Positions 32,430 through 40,727 of a stretch of DNA of 64,000 nt are shown here, piece after piece. The DNA is taken from positions 1-64,000 of the IMG/VR virus record IMGVR_UViG_3300028197_000962. One strand, 5' to 3'. The translations under genes and the position numbers were made by a program. Positions within the stretch are counted from its first letter, which is position 1. Every line of letters begins with the position of its first letter. Below the pieces are notes generated by a model that was not told where the DNA came from, did no database searches, and was given only the letters and a program-made list of their open reading frames with translations. Source of the DNA: a virus.

Positions 32430-34132
32430 GGTGCTTTGCGGGAAAAACCTTTGACTTTCTCGAATCTTAGCACATTTTCAAACTTATCAAACAAAGATTC
32501 TTTATGGGATATGATGAATACATTAGCACCTTTAATGACGTACCGGATGATTTTCAAAAACTCTTCGGTCCCAAGACCATCGAGAGAACTATCAAACACC
32601 TCATCCATAATCAAAAGATTTGTGCTAATAGAATTTTTAAATGCAGCAACCTCACGCCAAGTAAAAAGTAATGATAAGTCAATTCTCATTTTTTCTCCTT
32701 CACTAAAAGAAGCATATGAGAAATTGTCATGTATTGGTGATTGAACTGTCTCATTGAATTCTTCATCAAGAGTAAAGTTGATAAAGAAGTCCATCATTTG
32801 AAGATAACGATTAACTTGTTTGTTGATTAGGGGGAGGTACTGTTTAATAATTTTAGTTTTAACTCCCCCATCCTTCAATAAGGAGTAAGCGAAATCGTGA
32901 TTCTTTATTGATTCAGTTTTAGTTGCTAGATCTTCATACGTCCCCTGTAAAGTTTCATTAAACTCATTTAATTTTTCGTGTTCAGAATTTCTGTTCGCCA
33001 ATTGATCGGTAATTCTTTGAATTTCCGATTCCAAGTCTCGGCACTGACGTTGTAATCCTGAAACCCGAATAGTGTTTTTAGAAACTTCATTGTTTAGGGT
33101 AGATACCTCCTGAGAGAGTTTGTTGTATTGAGATTCTTTTAGTTGCTCCTCACCAATTTTAGAGTCTAGATCAACTAAACCTAAATTGAATTCTTCTATT
33201 GAAGTAACAAGATTCTCAATTCTATTTAATCTAAAATCTTCCTCGATATCCTGAGTGCATGTGGGGCATACCGTATTACTATTGAAAAATTCTAATTCTT
33301 TATTAGTATTCTCATTCTTATTATTAATTTTTACACGAAGATTATTGAGTTTATTTTTTGTAGTTGGTTCCCATTTAATGTTTGCTCTTTCTATATCATC
33401 AATCTCTTCAAGTATCTTTGTGTTGTCACAAATATAATGACTTGCCTCCGATGCAATTATTTTTATTTGATCTTTCTTTTCTGCGATATCATTTTTACTA
33501 GACCTCTCAATTTGCTCAATAAATTCTCTTTGCATTTTGAGTTTATCTTTAACAGAATCTCTCTTCAATTCAAGAGTTCTAACATCATCTCTAATAGCTC
33601 TAATCTTATCTTTGATCAAACTATTCATAGAAGAAAAAATTTTAATGTCTAACAAATCTTCAATAACTTCCCTACGATGTGCTGAGGGAAGTTGCATAAA
33701 CGGGACAAAGGTAGAACTGCCTAGAATTACAATCTGTGTAAAAGACTTAAAGTTTAATTTAAGAATATTTTGTTCTAGTTTTTTCTGCTGATCGTTTGCT
33801 GATGCATCTTGATCCTGCACTTCACCATCTACCCACACTTCAAACTTTGCAGGTTTCAATCCACGTACAATTTTATACTCTTTATTTTTGATATTAAATT
33901 CTACTTCAACAACACAATCTTTCTCATTGACAGTATTGATAAGTTGTGGTTTATTAATTTTACGAAATGGTTTATTGAATAGAGAAAATGTCAACGCATC
34001 AAGAATTGTAGACTTACCAGAACCATTAGTTCCAATAATCATCGTATTTTTATTCTCATTCAACTGAACTTCTGTCCATTGATTACCTGTGGATAGGAAG
34101 TTTTTCCATCTAATAGTCTTAAACGTTATCAT
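32426..34132 (-). CDS. 46: Recombination endonuclease subunit (T4 gp46-like, Rad50/SbcC)
   Basis: ABC-type ATPase of the gp46/gp47 complex that resects DNA ends and degrades host DNA. Walker A is at residues 34-41 (GTNGSGKS). Two long coiled-coil arms flank a zinc hook CPTC (NTVCPTCTQDI) near the middle. The ABC signature is FSEGEKMRIDLSLLF and Walker B is NLLIMDEVFDSSLD. The 568-residue length is normal. The DUF3110 gene lies between it and gene 47. Confidence 0.95.
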   Translation of the reverse strand: MITFKTIRWKNFLSTGNQWTEVQLNENKNTMIIGTNGSGKSTILDALTFSLFNKPFRKINKPQLINTVNEKDCVVEVEFNIKNKEYKIVRGLKPAKFEVWVDGEVQDQDASANDQQKKLEQNILKLNFKSFTQIVILGSSTFVPFMQLPSAHRREVIEDLLDIKIFSSMNSLIKDKIRAIRDDVRTLELKRDSVKDKLKMQREFIEQIERSSKNDIAEKKDQIKIIASEASHYICDNTKILEEIDDIERANIKWEPTTKNKLNNLRVKINNKNENTNKELEFFNSNTVCPTCTQDIEEDFRLNRIENLVTSIEEFNLGLVDLDSKIGEEQLKESQYNKLSQEVSTLNNEVSKNTIRVSGLQRQCRDLESEIQRITDQLANRNSEHEKLNEFNETLQGTYEDLATKTESIKNHDFAYSLLKDGGVKTKIIKQYLPLINKQVNRYLQMMDFFINFTLDEEFNETVQSPIHDNFSYASFSEGEKMRIDLSLLFTWREVAAFKNSISTNLLIMDEVFDSSLDGLGTEEFLKIIRYVIKGANVFIISHKESLFDKFENVLRFEKVKGFSRKAP

Positions 34133-34394
34133 GAAATGGAGTTTGTGGTGGAATTACAATGTCATTTTTGCCAATGATTGCATAGCGAGTAGAAGAAAAT
34201 TCACAAGCCTTTACCATCATATCTGGGTCTATTTCTACAACTTTCATTGATGGGGAATCTTCCACCTCCAACATCATAGCATACCTTGTGGCGTCATCCT
34301 CCTCATCAAAGAGATATATGACGCGATCTCCATCCTCATTTGCTACGGAGTACGCGCCTTCATCTTCTTTTCCATAGGCGGTGAGGACAAACAC
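34119..34394 (-). CDS. DUF3110 family protein
   Basis: The 91-residue protein opens MFVLTAYGKEDEGAYSVANE and continues VIYLFDEEDDATRYAMMLEV, a close fit to DUF3110, a family found in cyanobacteria, plastids and cyanophages. Function unknown. Location between genes 46 and 47 is shared with other cyanomyoviruses. It may have been acquired from the host; it overlaps both neighbours by a few bases. Confidence 0.8.
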   Translation of the reverse strand: MFVLTAYGKEDEGAYSVANEDGDRVIYLFDEEDDATRYAMMLEVEDSPSMKVVEIDPDMMVKACEFSSTRYAIIGKNDIVIPPQTPFHDNV

Positions 34395-35434
34395 TACACT
34401 ACCTCACATGCTTCTTGATAGATGTTTTTAATAATTTTTTTAACTGCTACTTTATCTATATCAGTCTCAGACTCATCAAGGTATCTACTCAGAATAGAAA
34501 GGGTATCTTCTGATTGCTCAATATTAAAATCTTCACCTTCATTAAAAGCAAAATTCTCGACAACCTTTAAATCAAAGACACCAGAGTCCATGAATTTGTC
34601 AACATACTTTTCAAACTCTTTGGGGTTTGTCTTTTTGCGTACAATAAGTTTTACAATCTTATCTTTATACTCACTAGAATCCAATAGAGCTGCTGGATTA
34701 TCATCATAGTACAGTCGATAAAACATCTTAAATGGATTATCAACTGGAGTGTGTTCTTTGGTTTTAGTATCAAAGAGGTGAAACCCACGAACATCTTCTA
34801 GATCATTCCAGTAGATTTCATATGGATTACCAAGATAGTGAATATTATCTTCCTCACTTCTATGATGATAGTGTCCTGAGTAAACTTTTTCAAATTTCTT
34901 ATATGGATGTCTATCATGACCATGCTCCATTAGGTGCATTTTATTGGCATAGAATCCTTGAAGTTCAAGGTGACCCATTACAATAGGACACTTTGATTTT
35001 TTAAGTGATGAATATGTTGACTCTTGATTCTCAGAGTTAATCCAAGGAACAATAGCTATTTTAAGACCTTCAATATTAATTTCTCTATATTCTGATATGA
35101 CTTCAACATTATCATACTCACGAAGAAGAAGGTCTACTGCATTGATACTATTAGTATTTTTATAGTAGGCAGTATGATTACCAACAATAGTATATACTTT
35201 AATACCCATGTCTCTGAGACGATCATAATAATTATCCTTGGCCCATGCTAAGGCAGAATAATTAATCCCCGTTCGATTATCAAACGTGTCTCCCATATCA
35301 ATTACAGTTTTGATATTCTCTTCAACTAACTTTGGAAAGAATATCTCATTATAAAATTTTAAAAAATAATCATGAAAGAGTTTTGAATTCTTACGAGCAC
35401 CGAAGTGCTGATCAGTGATAATAGCAACAGTCAC
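34394..35434 (-). CDS. 47: Recombination endonuclease subunit (T4 gp47-like, Mre11/SbcD)
   Basis: Metallophosphoesterase nuclease that pairs with gp46. Motifs: AIITDQHFG (D-x-H), VIDMGDTFDNR (GD), VGNHTAYY (GNH), VMGHLE and YSGHYHHR. The 346-residue length matches T4 gp47. It overlaps gene 55 by 4 bases. Confidence 0.95.
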   Translation of the reverse strand: MTVAIITDQHFGARKNSKLFHDYFLKFYNEIFFPKLVEENIKTVIDMGDTFDNRTGINYSALAWAKDNYYDRLRDMGIKVYTIVGNHTAYYKNTNSINAVDLLLREYDNVEVISEYREINIEGLKIAIVPWINSENQESTYSSLKKSKCPIVMGHLELQGFYANKMHLMEHGHDRHPYKKFEKVYSGHYHHRSEEDNIHYLGNPYEIYWNDLEDVRGFHLFDTKTKEHTPVDNPFKMFYRLYYDDNPAALLDSSEYKDKIVKLIVRKKTNPKEFEKYVDKFMDSGVFDLKVVENFAFNEGEDFNIEQSEDTLSILSRYLDESETDIDKVAVKKIIKNIYQEACEVV

Positions 35435-35928
35435 GAACGAAGTTTAATGTGTACGTTATCCTTGATGCTATTATAGTTGGAATAGTTGTTTCCGTCAAGG
35501 GTGTTGTTATCGACAAACACCTCGTCAAACCCAGAGCGTTCAAGAATCTTGTTCTTGATCTCCATCTGTTTTTTCTCTCTCTGAATCCGTCTCAGAAAAG
35601 CGTAGTGAATAATCTGAGTAAAGTATGCGAAAGGATTCTGTGACTTTTCTGGATTAAAATTATTAATATATTGAATACAATTTTCAATACCATCACAAAC
35701 CATGTCATCTTTGAACATATAGTTGACAAAGTTTGGTTTGTATGATAGATGAGTTGCAATCTTTAAGAAGCACTCACCAATATAATTTGGAATACGTGGT
35801 TTGGGCAGATCTCTATTTTTTGCTATAACAATCTGATCTTTGTAATCAATGATTGCTGCAAGAAACTCTTTATTATTAACGTAGTGCTCAGATCTTTTAC
35901 GTGTCTTAGGCATGTTAGTTATAAGCAT
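35431..35928 (-). CDS. 55: Late transcription sigma factor (T4 gp55-like)
   Basis: Replaces host sigma on RNA polymerase to recognise the late octamer TATAAATA. The region 2-like core is visible: FLKIATHLSYKPNFVNYMFK, DDMVCDGIENCIQYINNFNP and NPFAYFTQIIHYAFLRRIQR. Two ATGs in frame (five codons apart, the second giving MPKTRKRSEHYV) are both possible starts. A sigma70-type promoter stands right upstream, so it can be expressed before late genes switch on. Confidence 0.93.
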   Translation of the reverse strand: MLITNMPKTRKRSEHYVNNKEFLAAIIDYKDQIVIAKNRDLPKPRIPNYIGECFLKIATHLSYKPNFVNYMFKDDMVCDGIENCIQYINNFNPEKSQNPFAYFTQIIHYAFLRRIQREKKQMEIKNKILERSGFDEVFVDNNTLDGNNYSNYNSIKDNVHIKLRS

Positions 35929-35953
35929 GGTTCATACCATAACAATTAATAAT

Positions 35954-35981
35954 ATTATAGCATACTTTCAGAGCTTGACAA
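35954..35981 (-). promoter_or_regulatory. Sigma70-type promoter for gene 55
   Basis: TTGTCA (35976-35981) and a perfect TATAAT (35954-35959) on the minus strand, 16 bases apart, with TGC just before the -10. It faces gene 55, so the late sigma factor appears to be made from a host-sigma promoter. Its -35 region lies inside a palindrome. Confidence 0.75.
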
Positions 35982-35991
35982 GACTCTGAAA
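35966..35991 (-). promoter_or_regulatory. Near-perfect dyad over the gene 55 -35 element
   Basis: Arms TTTCAGAG and CTCTGAAA enclose CTTG and CAAG; one extra base breaks perfect symmetry. The dyad covers the -35 and could be an operator or an RNA hairpin in read-through transcripts from the upstream Sm-like gene. No T run follows, so it is not a normal terminator. Confidence 0.55.
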
Positions 35992-36027
35992 TATGTGTAG
36001 AATACCTTTGTTAGGGTTGAAGAGAAC

Positions 36028-36420
36028 TCATAGCTTATAGAGTTTTTCTAGTACCTCTTTGGCATCTATCACACTAGATATATAGCCCATTTCTCTATTT
36101 AAAGACTCTCTACTGCTAGATGGATCAAAAGCACTATCTCTAATATATTGTAAGTAAACATTAATAACTTCTAGATTATCACTTTCACTAATTGTAAGAA
36201 CCCTATCAAAATTAATTACGAACATATCATCAGAAGATGTTTTTAACCATGGTTCTACTTTGTATCCAACAGTTCCCCATTTTTTTAATTTAACTTCTTC
36301 AAGTGTAACTGGATTTGATAACACTAATAAAGTTCTATCATCTTCTTCGCAGACAGAAACCTTAGAGAATATTTCTTCTCCTGAAATTAATTTTACTGAT
36401 GCAAAAAAGTCGTCTTCCAT
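36028..36420 (-). CDS. Sm-like small beta protein of unknown function, 130 aa
   Basis: Starts with FFASVKLISGEEIFSKVSVC, similar to the SGEDVIADV opening at 21218-21547, and contains DDRTLLVLSNPVTLEEVKLK, VEPWLKTS and DRVLTISESDN, also matched there. The remaining part is helical. I read it as a third member of a family of small barrel proteins in this genome. It lies 2 bases after uvsW. Confidence 0.6.
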   Translation of the reverse strand: MEDDFFASVKLISGEEIFSKVSVCEEDDRTLLVLSNPVTLEEVKLKKWGTVGYKVEPWLKTSSDDMFVINFDRVLTISESDNLEVINVYLQYIRDSAFDPSSSRESLNREMGYISSVIDAKEVLEKLYKL

Positions 36421-36422
36421 AA

Positions 36423-37886
36423 TTATTTTAAGTTAACTGTGATAATTTCATAATTAAAATTTTCTTCGTTATAGATTTTAATTCTTTCAATTAGGTGATT
36501 TAAAGTATAGTTTTTTTGTGATCTGTAAGTGCAATCATCAGCGATATCAAAGAGAACTGCTTTCACTTTGTTATTCCCCTTTCTAAGAACTCGTCCAATG
36601 CTTTGTAAGTTTCTGATCCTAGACTTACTTGGAGAGGCGAAGATAACATTATGGAGATTTTTAATATTGATACCAGTAGAAAAAGTTCCATAAGAGGCAA
36701 CGATGATAGCGTTGTTTTCTTGTTCTGTAATTTCCCTAACTAGTTCACGCTCAGAGGCATTTACTCCGCCATGGACAAAGAATACCTTTCTGTTTTCACT
36801 TGTTTTTTTATTATTTATTTTATCATAAAGGACTGCTCCGTGGGACTCAACTCTTGAATATAAGATAAGAGTATTTCCTTTTAGATCCAAAGCAAGATTA
36901 GTAACAAAGTTATTTCTTTGTTCATGAGTAATAATATATTGAACTTCGTCTTCAAATGTCTCAAATTTTTGTGGAGAATGTTTTAAGAGAACACAATTAA
37001 TATCTAACTTAGAAAGATAACCTTTCTCCATCAATTCTTCTGTTCTGATAATTTTATATGAAGGTCCAAACAATCCCTCTAACACCCATTTATGCGTCTG
37101 TGTGCCGTCAAGTGTTCCAGTAAATCCAAATCTATGCTTGGCAGTATGCATCTTAGTCATGATCTGAACCAGTGACTTTGATTTAAATAGATGTGCTTCG
37201 TCACCGATTACAACTTCAAATCTTTCAAACCATTTACGATCTAATTTATAAATAGATTGCCACGTGGTAATTACAATTGGCCGACTATCCGTCTTTTCGC
37301 GCCCAGAGTAGATGCGGTGACAATAAGTCTCTGCCTCCCACCCATATTCCTCAAAGTCCTTATACATCTGCTCTACCAGACTGGTCGTGGGAACAACTAC
37401 CAGAATATTTTTCTTGTGCTCTACATAATACCTACAAAGAGAATAAATCATCAGAGATTTGCCTGATGCAGTGGGAGATATCAATAGTCTTCGGTTGTGT
37501 CTTAGAGCATCGTATACTCCCTCGACTTGGTGTGGTCGTGGCTCGTAGACCGCGATCGACTTGATATAATCTTTTACACCCTCATATGAGATAGTCTCAT
37601 TCACTTCAAAGGGTGTACCAAAAAATTTATTATCAACAAACTTATATTCATATCCGTAGCGTTTGCAAAATGATATAAGTTTGTCTAACAATCCAACGTA
37701 GATTTCTCCTGTTGCCGTAGAGAATAAACGAATTTTTCCATCCCAATACTTGTTCCTGTATTGTGGCATGAATTTTGCACCAGGAACCTCAAAAGTAAAC
37801 TCATCAGAGAGTTCCTGATATACATGAGGATCTGCTTGTATTCTTAAAAATACTTCGTTCTTTTTTTCAATACTAAGTTCAACCAT
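36423..37886 (-). CDS. uvsW: UvsW-type DNA helicase
   Basis: SF2 helicase that unwinds R-loops and branched DNA and switches replication from origin-driven to recombination-driven. Motif I is SPTASGKS, motif II is VIGDEAH, motif III TGTL, motif VI QSIGRVLRKG. The N-terminal domain includes VPGAKFMPQYRNKYWDGKIR as in T4 UvsW. I start at MVELSIEKKNEVFL, which overlaps the uvsY end; an ATG 11 codons upstream is less typical. Length 487 aa. Confidence 0.93.
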   Translation of the reverse strand: MVELSIEKKNEVFLRIQADPHVYQELSDEFTFEVPGAKFMPQYRNKYWDGKIRLFSTATGEIYVGLLDKLISFCKRYGYEYKFVDNKFFGTPFEVNETISYEGVKDYIKSIAVYEPRPHQVEGVYDALRHNRRLLISPTASGKSLMIYSLCRYYVEHKKNILVVVPTTSLVEQMYKDFEEYGWEAETYCHRIYSGREKTDSRPIVITTWQSIYKLDRKWFERFEVVIGDEAHLFKSKSLVQIMTKMHTAKHRFGFTGTLDGTQTHKWVLEGLFGPSYKIIRTEELMEKGYLSKLDINCVLLKHSPQKFETFEDEVQYIITHEQRNNFVTNLALDLKGNTLILYSRVESHGAVLYDKINNKKTSENRKVFFVHGGVNASERELVREITEQENNAIIVASYGTFSTGINIKNLHNVIFASPSKSRIRNLQSIGRVLRKGNNKVKAVLFDIADDCTYRSQKNYTLNHLIERIKIYNEENFNYEIITVNLK

Positions 37887-38310
37887 AACCAGCGATGAAT
37901 TTTTGCCATTCAATCGCATTCTTAATTTGGTAAGTTCTATTGTTTATCTGTTTAAGAATGCTCTCAATATAATTTAGTTGAGTTTCATAGTAGTCAATTT
38001 TGAGATTGATCTGACTTAATTTTTCATCAGCATCCATATATTTTTGCATCGTATCTTTGTCACGTATCTTTTTTGGAAAGGGATTCTCTACATAGACCTC
38101 AGGGTCTGACTTTCCAGAAAAGTATTCATACCGTTCGTGACGAATATTTTTTCTCTGTTGCTCTGCCTTCTTCATCAATAAAAGAGTGTTGTTAAACAAC
38201 TCATGATACTTCGCATGAAGAGAAGGAATTTTCAAAGATTCATCGTGTAAGTTATCTTTATCAAGTTGTGAGTCTTTTTCCCACATGCATTGTATAGTTT
38301 CTAAATTCAT
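37879..38310 (-). CDS. uvsY: UvsY recombination mediator
   Basis: Loads UvsX on gp32-covered ssDNA. The 143-residue size fits T4 UvsY (137 aa). A helical protein with AEQQRKNIRHERYEYFSGKS, reminiscent of the LDYYSG segment of T4 UvsY, then KDTMQKYMDADEKLSQIN and ESILKQINNRTYQIKNAIEW at the C-terminus. It lies between genes 3 and uvsW, the standard position in cyanomyoviruses. Confidence 0.85.
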   Translation of the reverse strand: MNLETIQCMWEKDSQLDKDNLHDESLKIPSLHAKYHELFNNTLLLMKKAEQQRKNIRHERYEYFSGKSDPEVYVENPFPKKIRDKDTMQKYMDADEKLSQINLKIDYYETQLNYIESILKQINNRTYQIKNAIEWQKFIAGYG

Positions 38311-38870
38311 AAAGGATTGCCAGCTAAGTCAGTGATATTATAGACAGTATACTTGAAAGTGACCTCTGCTGTAAAGTAGTCAACGTCAGTCGGGGTAGCA
38401 TCAAAGTCAAGAGTTGTCAAGGATGTTGGAAACATTCCACTAAACTTAACTAGAAACTGAGGATTCAATGTGCTGTTAAGAACTTCTAACGTTGCATCAG
38501 AGTAAAAAAGTTCTTCTCCACTAAACTCTCCCTTATATAATTCTCTTGCTCGTGAACCTTCGTTATAAATTTCTTGAAGACTCTCTGGAAATCCAAGACC
38601 TCTCATCCAGTTTTGAATCTGCATGTAATTTTTTAGATCTTCATCAATCAAAAATCTAAGAGTAAAATCAGAGAAATTTAATTTATCTCCTGGTCTTGGA
38701 ATATCATTTAGATAATTGGGTTGTATAGCAACACCAAGATCAATACCTGGAATTTGTGCAGAGTTGGAAAAGAAACTTACCTTTGGACAACGTTGGATTG
38801 TAAAATTAAATCCAGTTGGTGATAAGTAGTTTCTATTCTCAATCTGTTTATCATAGATGGAACGTGCCAT
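38307..38870 (-). CDS. 3: Tail completion / sheath terminator protein (gp3-like)
   Basis: I start at MARSIYDKQIENRNYLSPTG, whose ATG overlaps the previous stop (TAATG). The protein has FNFTIQRCPKVSFFSNSAQI, PGDKLNFSDFTLRFLIDEDL and MRGLGFPESLQEIYNEG; these resemble a tail-tube-like fold used by T4 gp3 and gp54. The slot downstream of gene 23 and before uvsY is where cyanophages carry gene 3. It would cap the tail tube at its head-proximal end. A gp54-like role cannot be excluded. Confidence 0.7.
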   Translation of the reverse strand: MARSIYDKQIENRNYLSPTGFNFTIQRCPKVSFFSNSAQIPGIDLGVAIQPNYLNDIPRPGDKLNFSDFTLRFLIDEDLKNYMQIQNWMRGLGFPESLQEIYNEGSRARELYKGEFSGEELFYSDATLEVLNSTLNPQFLVKFSGMFPTSLTTLDFDATPTDVDYFTAEVTFKYTVYNITDLAGNPL

Positions 38871-39193
38871 TAATCTCTTTGTCTCCAATCATCTGTTTTT
38901 TCGTGTGTAAACCAATCCGCTATATCATCAGCACTACTAAATCCCGTTTTATGATTGGATGGGTCGGGATCACCTAATCCCATCCTATTCAGAAAATCAT
39001 CTGCACTACCTTCTTCGATACTTTGAGATGCTTGGCGTCTTGCCATTTTTATCATCTCATTGGCAGTTGTATTTGCTTTTGCTAGTTTGTTTGCCCAAAT
39101 CATATCATCCAAACTAACATCTTCATCACTAATAATTTTTTCACAGATTGATTCTAGCCGAAGGCGATAAGCAGTCGATAGCATATCATTCAT
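38870..39193 (-). CDS. Conserved protein downstream of gene 23, 107 aa
   Basis: Starts MNDMLSTAYRLRLESICEKI, a helical N-terminal half (ANTTANEMIKMARRQAS), then a loop DPDPSNHKTGFSSADDIADW and a charged end. Family seen after the capsid gene of cyanomyoviruses. It follows the gene 23 terminator, and a TCTAAATA site lies 11 bases upstream, so it likely starts a new late transcript with genes 3 and uvsY. Confidence 0.65.
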   Translation of the reverse strand: MNDMLSTAYRLRLESICEKIISDEDVSLDDMIWANKLAKANTTANEMIKMARRQASQSIEEGSADDFLNRMGLGDPDPSNHKTGFSSADDIADWFTHEKTDDWRQRD

Positions 39194-39203
39194 TCATACA
39201 ACT

Positions 39204-39211
39204 TATTTAGA
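39204..39211 (-). promoter_or_regulatory. Late promoter variant TCTAAATA
   Basis: TCTAAATA lies in the gap between the gene 23 terminator and the next start. Here it is not part of a stop codon, so selection for another function is plausible. It differs from the consensus NATAAATA in the second base. Confidence 0.4.
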
Positions 39212-39212
39212 C

Positions 39213-39238
39213 AAAAAAAGGGGGTCCGAAGACCCCCT
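39213..39238 (-). terminator. Intrinsic terminator after gene 23
   Basis: Eight-base stem AGGGGGTC/GACCCCCT closed by a UUCG tetraloop on the transcript and followed by seven T: a textbook terminator after the major capsid gene. A second smaller hairpin (ACTTCC/GGAAGT, 39244-39262) precedes it and may protect the capsid message. Confidence 0.92.
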
Positions 39239-39267
39239 CTTGCACTTCCTTCACACGGAAGTATATA

Positions 39268-40686
39268 TCACATCAGGTTCGTGACCTTGACGCGACGATA
39301 GTAGCGGTTAGCAGAAGGATTAAGGTTACCGAGACCCTGGTTTGTTCCCTCAGCGAATGGGTTAGCAACGAGACCATAACGGGTCTTGAAGCCAATCTTG
39401 GGCTGGAAGGAGTTCTCACCAACGGCGCGAACCATTTGGAGAGGAACGTAAGGACAGTAGAACAGACCAGCGTCATAAGGGGAAGAACCCTTGTAACCTA
39501 CGACGTAATACTGGTTAGCAGCAACGTTAGCAGCATAGGGGTCAATGTAGACTCTATACTTACCATTGATGGTGCCAGCAAAGGTGTTGCCGGTATCATC
39601 AACGTTGAGGTTTGCGTTGAGCGCAGGGGTGTAATCAAGCACACCAGCCATGGTCAGAGCAGACGCAACGTCGGCACTGGTCATGATGATGTTGCCCTTT
39701 CCGCGACGAGTTCTTTGTGCGATTGCGTTAGCATCACGCTCGATTTGGAAGAGAAGACCCTTGAACTTCTCAACAGACCAACGACCATTGGAGTCAACAT
39801 CAAGGTTGAACTCACCAGCGGTTGCGGTGTTGACGGTTGCACCCACTTCTGCGACCTTGTAGATCGAGCGGATGACTTCACGGTTGATCTCAGCAAGAAT
39901 CTCAGTGGAGAGAATGTTGGCGAGTTCAGCCTCGGCGTTAAGACCATGAATTGCTTTAAGGTCTTGTGCCAGTTCCAAGGAATACTCTGCTTTCAGAGCA
40001 CGTGACTTGGCGGTTACGGTGACTTTCTCGATCGAGAATGCCATTTCGTTGAAAGCCTCAGCACCAGCCTTGGTGTTAAGTGCTTCTGCATCGGCGGTGC
40101 CCATGCCCTGACCAACGTTGTAACTAGCGGAAGAACCGGCAGATACAGGGTTAAGAGCAGAAGGGTTGGGTCCAGACTGTGAAGTAGTACCGAAACCGGC
40201 GGCTACGTCAGAGAAGTAGTCTTGGTTACCGAAGCCATGATTCTGACCGGAGAATGCGGTATCAGCTTCGTCATAGAATGCTTCCTTACCACTCATTCCT
40301 GGGGTGCCAGGAGCGGCGTAGCGGGAGCGCATTGCGAAGATCAGTCCAGTAGGACCGTTCATCGGTTGAACGCCTGCAAGGTCATATGCGACCAAGTTAG
40401 GCATTGCGCGTCTGATCAAGGAGATCAGAACGGGGTCGAAACCAGCAACAGGACCAGTGGCGGCAGCGTCTGCGCTAAAACCGGCAGCTGTGGTGCTGCT
40501 GTTGGTGTTGATTGATGGGGTTTCCATCAGGGACGTGCCTGACGAGAACGCTGCTTCCTCTTTGAGGAATTTTTCTTGGTTTTCGAGCAGAATTGCGGTT
40601 ACAGATCTTCTGTGATTGTCGGTGATACCACCGTCATGATCCAGAAGGGGCTTCCACTTTTCTACCAGATGCTCAGATTGGAACAT
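39268..40686 (-). CDS. 23: Major capsid protein (T4 gp23-like)
   Basis: The 472-residue shell protein. The N-terminal propeptide (HLVEKWKPLLDHDGGITDNH and ENQEKFLKEE) resembles T4 gp23 and should be cut by gp21; the mature core starts with LISLIRRAMPNLVAYDLAGV and QPMNGPTGLIFAMRSRY, nearly universal gp23 motifs. The C-terminus has VGYKGSSPYDAGLFYCPYVP. It is followed by a strong terminator; an AGGTAA ribosome site precedes the start. Gene 22 is just upstream. Confidence 0.97.
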   Translation of the reverse strand: MFQSEHLVEKWKPLLDHDGGITDNHRRSVTAILLENQEKFLKEEAAFSSGTSLMETPSINTNSSTTAAGFSADAAATGPVAGFDPVLISLIRRAMPNLVAYDLAGVQPMNGPTGLIFAMRSRYAAPGTPGMSGKEAFYDEADTAFSGQNHGFGNQDYFSDVAAGFGTTSQSGPNPSALNPVSAGSSASYNVGQGMGTADAEALNTKAGAEAFNEMAFSIEKVTVTAKSRALKAEYSLELAQDLKAIHGLNAEAELANILSTEILAEINREVIRSIYKVAEVGATVNTATAGEFNLDVDSNGRWSVEKFKGLLFQIERDANAIAQRTRRGKGNIIMTSADVASALTMAGVLDYTPALNANLNVDDTGNTFAGTINGKYRVYIDPYAANVAANQYYVVGYKGSSPYDAGLFYCPYVPLQMVRAVGENSFQPKIGFKTRYGLVANPFAEGTNQGLGNLNPSANRYYRRVKVTNLM

Positions 40687-40727
40687 TGGATTTACCTAAA
40701 AGTTAAAAGTTTAAATTAATGTTAAAT

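Noticed and set aside
39436-40005. 189-residue frame on the plus strand opposite gene 23
   Set aside because: Antisense shadow of the conserved capsid gene caused by its biased codon use; the sequence resembles no protein family.
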